From Flavobacteriales bacterium UBA1958 (GTDB lineage Bacteria > Bacteroidota > Bacteroidia > Flavobacteriales_D > Sanyastnellaceae), in assembly GCA_002336675.1 (NCBI GenBank), contig DDEI01000032.1:4802-28767 (forward strand): 23,966 bases of DNA, in the 5' to 3' direction. The notes beneath the pieces are model-generated. The model worked only from the letters and a program-made list of their open reading frames with translations, was not told the DNA's origin and ran no database searches. Within the stretch, counting starts at the first letter, position 1, and every line of letters begins with the position of its first letter. Both the position numbers and the translations under genes were made by a program. Shown here in pieces: positions 17,359 through 23,966 of the stretch.

Positions 17359-18887
17359 TAGAGTGCAGCTTTAAGCGAAGCAATGCTCCCAAGATTATTC
17401 TTCATTCTCTGCAGACATTCCTCTTTTCCAAGAAAAGCCATGATTTCAAATAAATCTGGCCCACCACCTAGCCCACTCAAAAGTAACCTTAAAGCAGGGC
17501 CTATTTGACCAAACCCCAACTCTTTGACTTCCATAAACGCAGTAAATGTTTCTTTAGCAGTTGCAGCATTGAAATCTGTAATTTCTCCGAAATCAGCGGC
17601 TAGTTGAGTCATCAAATCCCCACTTTGCTCTTTCCATTTTTTCTTCACTGTCTTTTCATCAAAGGACACAGGGGAATTAAACAAGTATTCAACGTCTAAA
17701 AATTCATGAATAAAAGAAACTCGCTCTTTTAATAAGTGAACTATTCCAGCCAATTGATCATTAGAAACATCATGAGTAAGATCTTCTTTCAGAGGGTTAA
17801 GAAGAGAGCACAGCGTCTCGTTGTCCATAGCTCTGAGCCAGTTCTCATTGAACCATTTAGCTTTCTCAGGGTCGAATCTAGCGCCTGATTTTACCACGCG
17901 GGGCAGAGAAAAAGCGTGTATCATTTCTTCATGCGGAAAAATCTCTTGTTCTGTTCCAGGGTTCCATCCTAGCATGAGCAGCATATTTATGAAAGCTTCG
18001 GGTAAATAGCCCTCTTCTTTATAGCCTGCATACGTTTCACTTTCTGTTTTGTCATACCATTCTAAAGGAAACACAGGGAAGCCAAATTTAGCGCCATCTC
18101 TCTTACTTAATTTTCCATTACCAGTAGGCTTAAGAATCAGAGGAAGGTGAGCGAATTTAGGGGCGTCCCAGCCAAAAGCTCTATAAAGTAGAAGGTGTAA
18201 TGGAGCAGAAGGGAGCCATTCTTCACCTCTAATCACATGAGTAATTTCCATCAAATGATCATCAACGATGTTGGCAAGGTGATAAGTAGGCATCCCATCC
18301 GATTTGAAAATCACTTTATCATCCAATAAATTAGACTGGAAGCTTACTTCATTTCTGATTTCATCAGTAAAAGTAATAGTCTCGTTTTCAGGAGTTTTAA
18401 ATCGAATCACATAAGGCGCGTCCGTAGCGAATTTTGCACTCATCTCCTCCTCTTTCATACTCAGAGAGTTATTCATCTCCTCTCTAGTTCCTATACCATA
18501 CTTCCAATCTCCTTTTTCAGAAGACTTTCTTCTGGTACTTAACTCCTCAGCCGTATCCCATGCGTAATATGCATTTCCGGAATCTATTAATTGGTCGGCA
18601 TATTTAACATACATTTCTTTTCTTTCCGACTGTCTGTATGGCCCATGTTTACCTCCTGTCCTAGGTCCTTCTGAGGGCATTATCCCGCACCATTTCAGTG
18701 CAGAAACAATGTACTCTTCTGCTTCTTCTACATAACGAGCTTGGTCAGTGTCCTCTATTCTAAGAATAAAAGTTCCACCATGTTTTTTAGCGAATAGATA
18801 GTTGTAAAGAGCTGTTCTCACACCGCCCATATGAAGAGGCCCAGTAGGGCTAGGCGCGAATCTCACACGTGGTTTTAAATCAGACAT
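17358..18887 (-). CDS. gltX: Glutamyl-tRNA synthetase
   Basis: 509 residues, typical of the bacterial enzyme. It charges tRNA-Glu (and tRNA-Gln in organisms that use the amidotransferase route). The class I signatures are clear: RFAPSPTGPLHMGG (9-22, HIGH equivalent) and KLSKRDGAKFG (259-269, KMSKS equivalent). RIEDTDQARYV (43-53), the AND loop and the anticodon-binding helical C-terminal half (about 330-509) are also present. It lacks the four-Cys zinc site of the E. coli enzyme (around 98-125 only polar residues are seen), as in many other bacterial groups. First gene of a two-gene operon with folB. Confidence 0.96.
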   Translation of the reverse strand: MSDLKPRVRFAPSPTGPLHMGGVRTALYNYLFAKKHGGTFILRIEDTDQARYVEEAEEYIVSALKWCGIMPSEGPRTGGKHGPYRQSERKEMYVKYADQLIDSGNAYYAWDTAEELSTRRKSSEKGDWKYGIGTREEMNNSLSMKEEEMSAKFATDAPYVIRFKTPENETITFTDEIRNEVSFQSNLLDDKVIFKSDGMPTYHLANIVDDHLMEITHVIRGEEWLPSAPLHLLLYRAFGWDAPKFAHLPLILKPTGNGKLSKRDGAKFGFPVFPLEWYDKTESETYAGYKEEGYLPEAFINMLLMLGWNPGTEQEIFPHEEMIHAFSLPRVVKSGARFDPEKAKWFNENWLRAMDNETLCSLLNPLKEDLTHDVSNDQLAGIVHLLKERVSFIHEFLDVEYLFNSPVSFDEKTVKKKWKEQSGDLMTQLAADFGEITDFNAATAKETFTAFMEVKELGFGQIGPALRLLLSGLGGGPDLFEIMAFLGKEECLQRMKNNLGSIASLKAAL

Positions 18888-18910
18888 GGTATAAATATTT
18901 TTTCTGGCTG

Positions 18911-18918
18911 CAAAGTTA
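18911..18918 (-). promoter_or_regulatory. Candidate gltX-folB promoter -7 box
   Basis: Minus-strand TAACTTTG is an exact match to TAnnTTTG and lies 23 bases before the gltX ATG. No TTG was found at 17-23 bases upstream, so the -33 element is missing. A 9-base inverted repeat (TTTTCTGGC at 18900-18908 and GCCAGAAAA at 18943-18951) flanks it. Confidence 0.35.
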
Positions 18919-19019
18919 GTGAACTACAAAGGTTTTCCTTGTGCCAGAAAAGGAAGAAAAATCAAGCAAATTAATAAGAACAGTGAAGGATTAATTTTTG
19001 ATGGAATAAACAAACAAAT

Positions 19020-19047
19020 AAAAAAAGCCCTCTTAAAAGAGGGCTTT
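19020..19047 (-). terminator. Rho-independent terminator after tRNA-Gln
   Basis: GCCCTCTT (19027-19034) pairs with AAGAGGGC (19037-19044) around a two-base centre, extended by AAA/TTT on both sides (19024-19026 with 19045-19047). On the minus strand the hairpin is followed by a run of T (A run 19020-19026 on plus). It begins five bases after the tRNA 3' end. Confidence 0.85.
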
Positions 19048-19051
19048 ACTG

Positions 19052-19122
19052 TTGTCCCACAAGGACTCGAACCTTGAATGCCTGTACCAAAAACAGAAGT
19101 GTTACCATTACACCATGGGACA
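19052..19122 (-). tRNA. tRNA-Gln, anticodon TTG
   Basis: 71 bases including the discriminator. Acceptor stem TGTCCCA / TGGGACA pairs fully. The D arm is GTG...CAC with TAATGGTA in the loop; the anticodon stem TCTGT / ACAGG encloses the loop TTTTGGT, giving anticodon TTG (Gln, CAA/CAG). The T arm is CAAGG-TTCGAGT-CCTTG. CCA is not encoded: the 3' end is followed by A (discriminator) and then CAGTAAA. The gene is single, with its own terminator 5 bases downstream. Confidence 0.95.
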
Positions 19123-19149
19123 ATCTTCTTTCATTTCTGAAAGCGGGTG

Positions 19150-19157
19150 CAAATTTA
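19150..19157 (-). promoter_or_regulatory. Candidate tRNA-Gln promoter -7 box
   Basis: Minus-strand TAAATTTG matches TAnnTTTG exactly and ends about 28 bases before the tRNA 5' end, giving a short leader. No -33 TTG was found at the expected distance. Confidence 0.4.
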
Positions 19158-19171
19158 ATAAATTTCTATCT

Positions 19172-19179
19172 TAGATTTG
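19172..19179 (+). promoter_or_regulatory. Candidate aldehyde dehydrogenase promoter -7 box
   Basis: TAGATTTG on the plus strand matches TAnnTTTG exactly. It contains the most upstream in-frame TTG (19177), so that codon cannot be the translation start if this box is used. Transcription would begin about 19186, leaving a leader of roughly 50 bases to the TTG at 19237. No -33 TTG was seen. Confidence 0.35.
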
Positions 19180-19236
19180 ACGGAAAATCTAGAGATTTTA
19201 GTTCAAAATGAACTTTTTCTCTTAAACCTCTTCCAA

Positions 19237-20679
19237 TTGAAAGAAATTCTTAATTATATAAATGGCCGTTTTCAGCCTGCAGCGTCAGGAAACACTATGG
19301 ATAATATAAAACCATCTACTGGAGAAATCTATGGGACTATTCCCGAATCTGGAGTAGAAGATATAGCTCAAGCAGTAAATTCTGCTGAAAAAGCTTTCCC
19401 TTTATGGAAATCTACCCCTAAAGAAAAACGCTCAGCCATTCTTTTTCGCTTAGCGGATTTAATAAAAGAGAATCTAGATGAGCTTGCTATGGCAGAAGCC
19501 ATCGATAACGGGAAACCGGTTTCATTGGCTAAAGCGGTGGACATCCCTAGAGCAGAAGCTAATATTCGTTTCTATGCCAATGCCATTACTCAGTTTAGCT
19601 CTGAAGCTCACCATATGGAAATAGGAGCGATTAACTACACGCTGAGGAAACCAATAGGGATAGTAGGATGCATTTCACCATGGAATTTGCCCTTGTACTT
19701 ATTTACGTGGAAAATAGCTCCAGCGCTAGCAGCAGGGAATTGTGTGATAGCCAAGCCATCAGAGGTGACTCCTATGACTGCATATCTCTTAAGTAAGCTA
19801 GCCAAAGAGGCTGGCTTGCCAGACGGAGTTCTGAATGTAATTCACGGAACAGGCCCTTCTGCTGGAGACGCTATTATTTCTCACCCTAAGATTAAAGCGA
19901 TATCTTTCACAGGAGGAACTAAGACAGGACAATATATAGCCGCTAAGGCCGCTCCAGAGTTCAAAAAACTCTCTCTGGAGTTAGGGGGTAAAAATCCGAG
20001 TATTATTTTCGCTGATTGTGATTTTGATACTATGCTGGACACAACTGTCCGAAGCAGTTTTGCTAATCAAGGACAAATCTGTCTTTGTGGAAGCAGAATT
20101 TTCGTAGAGGAGCCTATCTATGAAAAATTCAGAGAGGCATTCTTAGAAAAAGTGTCAAAAATGCGTGTTGGTAATCCAGAACTTCCCGAAACTAAAATGG
20201 GCGCAGTAGTATCTGAGCAGCACATGAATAAAGTGTTGGAGTTTGTGGACCTAGCGAAAGAAGAAGGAGGAACAGTATTAACTGGAGGAGTGCAAGTAAA
20301 ACTAAAAGGAGCGTTGCAAGGCGGATTTTACATACAACCGGCTATCATAGAGGGGTTATCTTTTGATTGTAGAACAAATCAAGAGGAGATTTTTGGGCCT
20401 GTGGTGACTATAATGCCTTTCAAAACAGAGAAAGAAGTCTTGAGGTATGCCAATAGCACCAAGTATGGTTTGTCTGCCACAATTTGGACTGAGAATCTTT
20501 CTAGAGCTCACCGGATGGCGGAGCAGATAGAATCTGGAATAGTTTGGATAAATTGCTGGTTGCTCAGAGATTTAAGAACACCATTTGGAGGAGTAAAAAA
20601 CTCTGGCGTTGGAAGAGAGGGCGGTTTTGAAGCGCTTAGATTTTTCACCGAACCTCAAAATGTCTGTGTGAAGTATTAA
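19237..20679 (+). CDS. NAD(P)-dependent aldehyde dehydrogenase
   Basis: 480 residues from TTG at 19237; the open frame extends upstream to another TTG at 19177, and the first in-frame ATG is 19297. I chose 19237 because the family usually begins with a short segment like KEILNYINGRFQPA before the DNIKPSTGE strand; an ATG start would remove it. Seen (numbering from TTG): SPWNLP (oxyanion N150), AKPSEVTP (172-179), FTGGTKTG (nucleotide loop, 224-231), LELGGKNPS (general base E248), NQGQICLCG (nucleophile C282), QEEIFGPV and the C-terminal PFGGVKNSGVGREGG. The overall pattern is that of the 2-aminomuconic or hydroxymuconic semialdehyde dehydrogenase group, but the substrate is uncertain. It stands alone, divergent from tRNA-Gln. 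Confidence 0.9.
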   Translation: MKEILNYINGRFQPAASGNTMDNIKPSTGEIYGTIPESGVEDIAQAVNSAEKAFPLWKSTPKEKRSAILFRLADLIKENLDELAMAEAIDNGKPVSLAKAVDIPRAEANIRFYANAITQFSSEAHHMEIGAINYTLRKPIGIVGCISPWNLPLYLFTWKIAPALAAGNCVIAKPSEVTPMTAYLLSKLAKEAGLPDGVLNVIHGTGPSAGDAIISHPKIKAISFTGGTKTGQYIAAKAAPEFKKLSLELGGKNPSIIFADCDFDTMLDTTVRSSFANQGQICLCGSRIFVEEPIYEKFREAFLEKVSKMRVGNPELPETKMGAVVSEQHMNKVLEFVDLAKEEGGTVLTGGVQVKLKGALQGGFYIQPAIIEGLSFDCRTNQEEIFGPVVTIMPFKTEKEVLRYANSTKYGLSATIWTENLSRAHRMAEQIESGIVWINCWLLRDLRTPFGGVKNSGVGREGGFEALRFFTEPQNVCVKY

Positions 20680-20784
20680 AGCGCTTACTTCTAAATCAGC
20701 ATCAGCAACAGAATCCTTATGGCCGTTGGTAAAAAGCCACCCAAATTTAGCAGTACACAAACCTATCAGAAAAAATCATATCGG

Positions 20785-23361
20785 TTAATTAAATTTTTCT
20801 AGAAGAGGAATTTGAAATAATAGGTTTTCGTATCCCAAATAATTACTATTATTATCCCAGTATAATCTATTTGAAACCTTTGCATAAAAGTCTTCAATTT
20901 GAAAATCAAAATATACTTGCAAATCAAATTTCGAAATCTCTTTAAAGTCTGAAGTGCGATAAACAGATAATATCTGGTTAACTAAAACAGCAATATATTT
21001 TCTATTAGGACTAATTCTGTAGGTAAGTAAGTTGATTTCTTTTGGATTATTAGCCTGAGCAAGAAGGTCTACCTCAGCAATCTCATTATTGTCTTTACTA
21101 ATCTTGAGTAAAAAGCTACTATAACGACTCTTGCTTTTATCAATATTAAGTTTATAGTCTGATTTAATGGAAAACAATCCACTCGAATCCCAGTATCGAA
21201 TACAGCCATTAAATTTTTCAAACAACTCACTTCCTATTTTCTCGTCAACGATGAATTTTTCATGCCCATCACAGTAGGGTAGATTCGCATTTAAGACTAA
21301 TCCATACTCTCCGAGGTAAAGGCCTATCCCGTCACTACCATCCCTATAATCGCTTTTCTTAGGACAACAATTAATTAATTTGTCATAAAGATACCAGCTC
21401 TGCATTTGTGAAAAGTCTGCTTGATAACCCAGTTTATTAATTCTTTTAACTTGGAATTTATCCGAATAATCAAAGTAATTATTGAGACCTCCAGCGGCAA
21501 TATGATATGAGTAAATCTCACTATTAAATTCTTGGTGTCTTTTTTCATCTCTGTATTTGTTATTCGCAAATGAAAGATTGTCCATTACTTCAAAGGAATA
21601 TTCAGGTACAATCGAACTGAAAATTGCAGAGTCTTTAAATATTAATTCAACAAAAAATGGGGTGCACTTTTTTCTTAAAGGTGAGAGGGCTGAATAAATT
21701 ATCCAATAAGACCCTAGGTTATCCTCAGTAGTTAATTGTTCAGCATCTTTTTTATTAACTGAAATATTTATGGGTATATGTGTTTCTCCAAAGCTTAGAG
21801 ATACAAAATATTGCTCCTCTTGTAATGAATAATTACTACTGTTGAACATAGAAAGATTTTGTAAGGTATCTACTTTTATATTTTCTGTTTGGCTAATATA
21901 GAATCTCTCTTGATGAAGACTTAATTCTTTCTTTAGTGTTTCTGCTTTAGCAACAAATAATTCATAAATATCTTTGTATCCCTGAAAATCACTTTTCGAC
22001 ATTATTAACGAATCACTTGCGTTTTCTATCTTTGCAGAAACTATAGCCATCTCTCTTTGAGTTTGTTCAAATATTTTAGAATTGACATGTTCTATTGAAC
22101 GCGTATCAAACTCATAAATATGCGGAAGCCCAGCGCTGAAATAAAGTTTATGACTAGACTCTGATTTTAAAAGGTTCCAACTTTCAGAACGACCATACTC
22201 GGACATCCTAAATACTTTGTTTTTTTCAGGTTTCACTTTTATCTCATCGAGTAGGGGTTTTTTATTAATTATTCTTTCTATTTCATCAATATTCAATCTT
22301 ATTGTATAGTGGTTAATACCTATACCATTTTTTTTAATAAGGATATCTAATGTTTTGTTTTTAAAAGATATTACTGGAAATGGATTCCCAACAGGGGGCC
22401 TCAAATCAAAACCCCCAATCTTAGGGTCTAAATTGAGCTTCCCTTGAATTATGGCTTTTCCATTTTCATTTACTGACATCCAACAAAATTCATCACCCCT
22501 CCAAGCATCTTGGAGTAAAATTTCGTAAGATTCTCCGTCTAGTAATTCTCGATCAACAAAAATTTCTCTATCATAAGTTGAACCCTGAAACAACGCTAAT
22601 AAACTGCTTAGTTTTTTTATGTGGGATTCATTTGAAGAATTCCAACCATTCACCGCTCCAAAAATCCAATTATTTTTATATCCTCTTTCACTTTCTGTAA
22701 CCATCCAATTTTCAGGTATAATTAAGTGATTTTCATGTTTTAATGAATTTAAATTAATGATACTGTGTGCGATTAACTCTTTTGAAAGTATTTTACTCGA
22801 TCCTAAAAGAACCTGATCATTATCATATAAAACGATAAATTGCCCAAATTTTCTAAATCCATTATACTTAGAAAAATCCATATCATTTATTGCGCTGACA
22901 TACTTGTTGTTTATAAATTCAAATAACCCATTATCTCTTATTACATAAACCTTGTTAATATAAAAGAAAACTTTTTCTTGCGCTCCAAAAACATGAGTCA
23001 CCTCACCGTTTATTAGTGATACCAAAGATTTTTTTTGCTCACCTCCTTCAGAGATATCGATTAAACATCGATTTCCACTTGAGTTAATAGATGTATTCCT
23101 AAAATTCTTCCAACTTATTGTTTTGTCTTGCCCTGGCGCCGTGGGGAATGTATACGTAACCTTATTAAGGCCTTTATTGATATCAAGGACCTTTAAATTA
23201 TCTTTAATATAGCTTCCGATATTTATATCTGTAAGCGTTTGATTTATTAAAGAATGCTGAGAGCTTAAATTACCTTGTCCAAAAACAACAGTTGAAGCTG
23301 AAAGAAAAGTTAAAAGTATCGTGTGAAAAGTCTTAATATGCTGTCCATTCATAAGGGGCAT
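20785..23361 (-). CDS. Large secreted protein of unknown function with central coiled coil
   Basis: 858 residues; family not recognised. A signal peptide ends at VFGQ (about 29). The Met at residue 4 (ATG at 23352) is a good alternative start, because the candidate promoter leaves almost no leader before the first Met. The N-terminal 400 residues are rich in short beta-strand-like stretches (KSLVSLINGEVTHVFG, KVFFYINKVYVIRDNGLFEFI, KLYFSAGLPHIYEFD), suggesting a beta-propeller-like fold. A charged helical segment at about 428-490 (QTQREMAIVSAKIEN and KAETLKKELSLHQERF) is a probable coiled coil. The C-terminal third returns to beta-rich sequence, with CC at about 668 and a propeller-like end (ISPNRKYIAVLVNQILSVY). 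No secretion-system C-terminal sorting domain and no lipobox. The DNA looks more AT-rich than its neighbours in places, so recent acquisition is possible. Confidence 0.82.
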   Translation of the reverse strand: MPLMNGQHIKTFHTILLTFLSASTVVFGQGNLSSQHSLINQTLTDINIGSYIKDNLKVLDINKGLNKVTYTFPTAPGQDKTISWKNFRNTSINSSGNRCLIDISEGGEQKKSLVSLINGEVTHVFGAQEKVFFYINKVYVIRDNGLFEFINNKYVSAINDMDFSKYNGFRKFGQFIVLYDNDQVLLGSSKILSKELIAHSIINLNSLKHENHLIIPENWMVTESERGYKNNWIFGAVNGWNSSNESHIKKLSSLLALFQGSTYDREIFVDRELLDGESYEILLQDAWRGDEFCWMSVNENGKAIIQGKLNLDPKIGGFDLRPPVGNPFPVISFKNKTLDILIKKNGIGINHYTIRLNIDEIERIINKKPLLDEIKVKPEKNKVFRMSEYGRSESWNLLKSESSHKLYFSAGLPHIYEFDTRSIEHVNSKIFEQTQREMAIVSAKIENASDSLIMSKSDFQGYKDIYELFVAKAETLKKELSLHQERFYISQTENIKVDTLQNLSMFNSSNYSLQEEQYFVSLSFGETHIPINISVNKKDAEQLTTEDNLGSYWIIYSALSPLRKKCTPFFVELIFKDSAIFSSIVPEYSFEVMDNLSFANNKYRDEKRHQEFNSEIYSYHIAAGGLNNYFDYSDKFQVKRINKLGYQADFSQMQSWYLYDKLINCCPKKSDYRDGSDGIGLYLGEYGLVLNANLPYCDGHEKFIVDEKIGSELFEKFNGCIRYWDSSGLFSIKSDYKLNIDKSKSRYSSFLLKISKDNNEIAEVDLLAQANNPKEINLLTYRISPNRKYIAVLVNQILSVYRTSDFKEISKFDLQVYFDFQIEDFYAKVSNRLYWDNNSNYLGYENLLFQIPLLEKFN

Positions 23362-23375
23362 TTTTTTAGTAAAAA

Positions 23376-23383
23376 CAAAAATA
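23376..23383 (-). promoter_or_regulatory. Candidate promoter -7 box of the 858-residue protein
   Basis: Minus-strand TATTTTTG matches TAnnTTTG exactly. Transcription would start near 23370, about 8 bases before the first ATG (23361) and 17 before the second (23352), which favours the second Met as the real start. No -33 TTG at the expected spacing. Confidence 0.35.
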
Positions 23384-23616
23384 CAACTAGCAATTATATT
23401 ATAATTTACTTCGGGATATTCTTTTTTAACATTTATCTGATGTTTTGTTATTGCTGAAAGAAACTTGTTTCAAGGCTTTTGGGGATTTATTTAAATGATA
23501 AAACCAATCTAAAGCAAATATTCTTTAGGATTTCCTGTTAAAAGAGTCAAAATGGGGAAATATGTCTAACACTTTTCTGTGCATAACGCTCGCAGTAATT
23601 CCTTAAAGCCATGGAC

Positions 23617-23641
23617 TTATTGGTGAGATTTGTACCAATAA
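23617..23641. repeat. Inverted repeat ahead of the lipoprotein gene
   Basis: TTATTGGT (23617-23624) and ACCAATAA (23634-23641) are perfect inverted copies separated by nine bases. The spacer contains GAGATTTG, one mismatch from a -7 box, and the second arm ends 11 bases before the ATG. It could be an operator over the promoter or a leader hairpin. Confidence 0.4.
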
Positions 23642-23652
23642 ATATACTTACT

Positions 23653-23966
23653 ATGAGAAAAACATACGGTTACACTGCCATGCTGATTTTGGGTTTAATG
23701 TTTATTTTCCAGTCATGCGTACCGAATAGAAAATATCAGGAGTTATCTACCGAAAAAACTACTATAGAGACAGATAACGTCACACTTCGAGAGAATAACG
23801 AGACAATGACTACTCAGATCAATGAGACTAAGGCTGAAAATGAAATAATGAATGAGAAGTTAGAAGGATTGAAGTCTGACACGACAATTTTGGGAACGTC
23901 ACTCAGACATATGACTGGTCAGTATAATAAAATAAATGAGTTAAATGATATTATGTCTGCTAAAAG
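23653..23966 (+). CDS. Outer-membrane lipoprotein with coiled coil, N-terminal part only
   Basis: About 104 codons, running off the window end. A signal peptide with a hydrophobic core (MLILGLMFIF) is followed by the lipobox FQSC, with the lipidated Cys at residue 22. Then VPNRKYQEL and a long polar helical region (about 30-100) with regular hydrophobic spacing, for example MTTQINETKAENEIMNEKLEG, which predicts a coiled coil. In Bacteroidota this arrangement commonly precedes a C-terminal OmpA peptidoglycan-binding domain; that part would lie outside the window, so this is inference. It is divergent from the large secreted protein across 291 bases in which I see no further gene. Confidence 0.85.
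   Translation, partial: MRKTYGYTAMLILGLMFIFQSCVPNRKYQELSTEKTTIETDNVTLRENNETMTTQINETKAENEIMNEKLEGLKSDTTILGTSLRHMTGQYNKINELNDIMSAK

Noticed and set aside
20572..20760. 62-codon minus-strand frame over the end of the aldehyde dehydrogenase gene
   Set aside because: Its C-terminal half is antisense to a well-conserved part of the dehydrogenase gene, and no start signal or family was seen. The 105-base gap 20680-20784 alone is too short to support it.
23460..23471. Palindrome GAAACTTGTTTC in the gap before the lipoprotein gene
   Set aside because: It is short, far from either promoter candidate, and likely by chance in AT-rich DNA. There is no T run to make it a terminator.

Overview
The window reads as chromosomal DNA of a Bacteroidota member, probably a Flavobacteriales-type marine or environmental bacterium (phylum is well supported, order is a guess). 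The evidence is: exported proteins whose signal peptides end in Gln (VYSQ, TLAQ, VFGQ); a TonB-dependent receptor with an N-terminal carboxypeptidase-regulatory-like domain; mostly absent Shine-Dalgarno sites; and several -7 boxes of the TAnnTTTG type used by the Bacteroidota primary sigma factor. No phage, insertion sequence, CRISPR array, rRNA gene or integration site was seen. Most of the window is ordinary core metabolism and envelope biology, and I did not find a convincing new multi-gene system.

Layout. 1-1724 (-): paaZ, the bifunctional phenylacetate ring-opening enzyme, cut by the window start. 1725-2119: a gap with open but unrecognised frames on both strands. 2120-7951 (-): a tight cluster read in the order TonB-dependent receptor, kdsB, family-39 glycosyltransferase, FAD oxidoreductase; the kdsB/glycosyltransferase pair points to lipopolysaccharide core/lipid A work. 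8084-9446 (+): a short overlapping membrane ORF and dprA. 9467-11565 (-): a secreted protein of unknown function followed by a cation:proton antiporter. 11653-12966 (-): rseP. 13121-16963 (+): a class A penicillin-binding protein with an unusual four-cysteine insert, then the two CoA-transferase subunits scoA and scoB. 17005-18887 (-): gltX and folB, overlapping by one base. 19020-19157 (-): tRNA-Gln(TTG) with its terminator and a candidate promoter. 19237-20679 (+): an aldehyde dehydrogenase with a probable TTG start. 20785-23361 (-): a large secreted orphan protein. 23653-end (+): the start of an outer-membrane lipoprotein with a coiled coil.

How genes fit together. RseP (envelope stress or signal-peptide proteolysis) and the penicillin-binding protein are divergent neighbours, both acting at the envelope. 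PaaZ, ScoAB and the aldehyde dehydrogenase are all acyl-CoA or aldehyde catabolic enzymes, but they lie in separate transcription units, so a shared pathway is only a possibility. The most unusual features are the cysteine insert in the penicillin-binding protein, a shortened KdsB that lacks a usually conserved segment, and the 858-residue secreted orphan.
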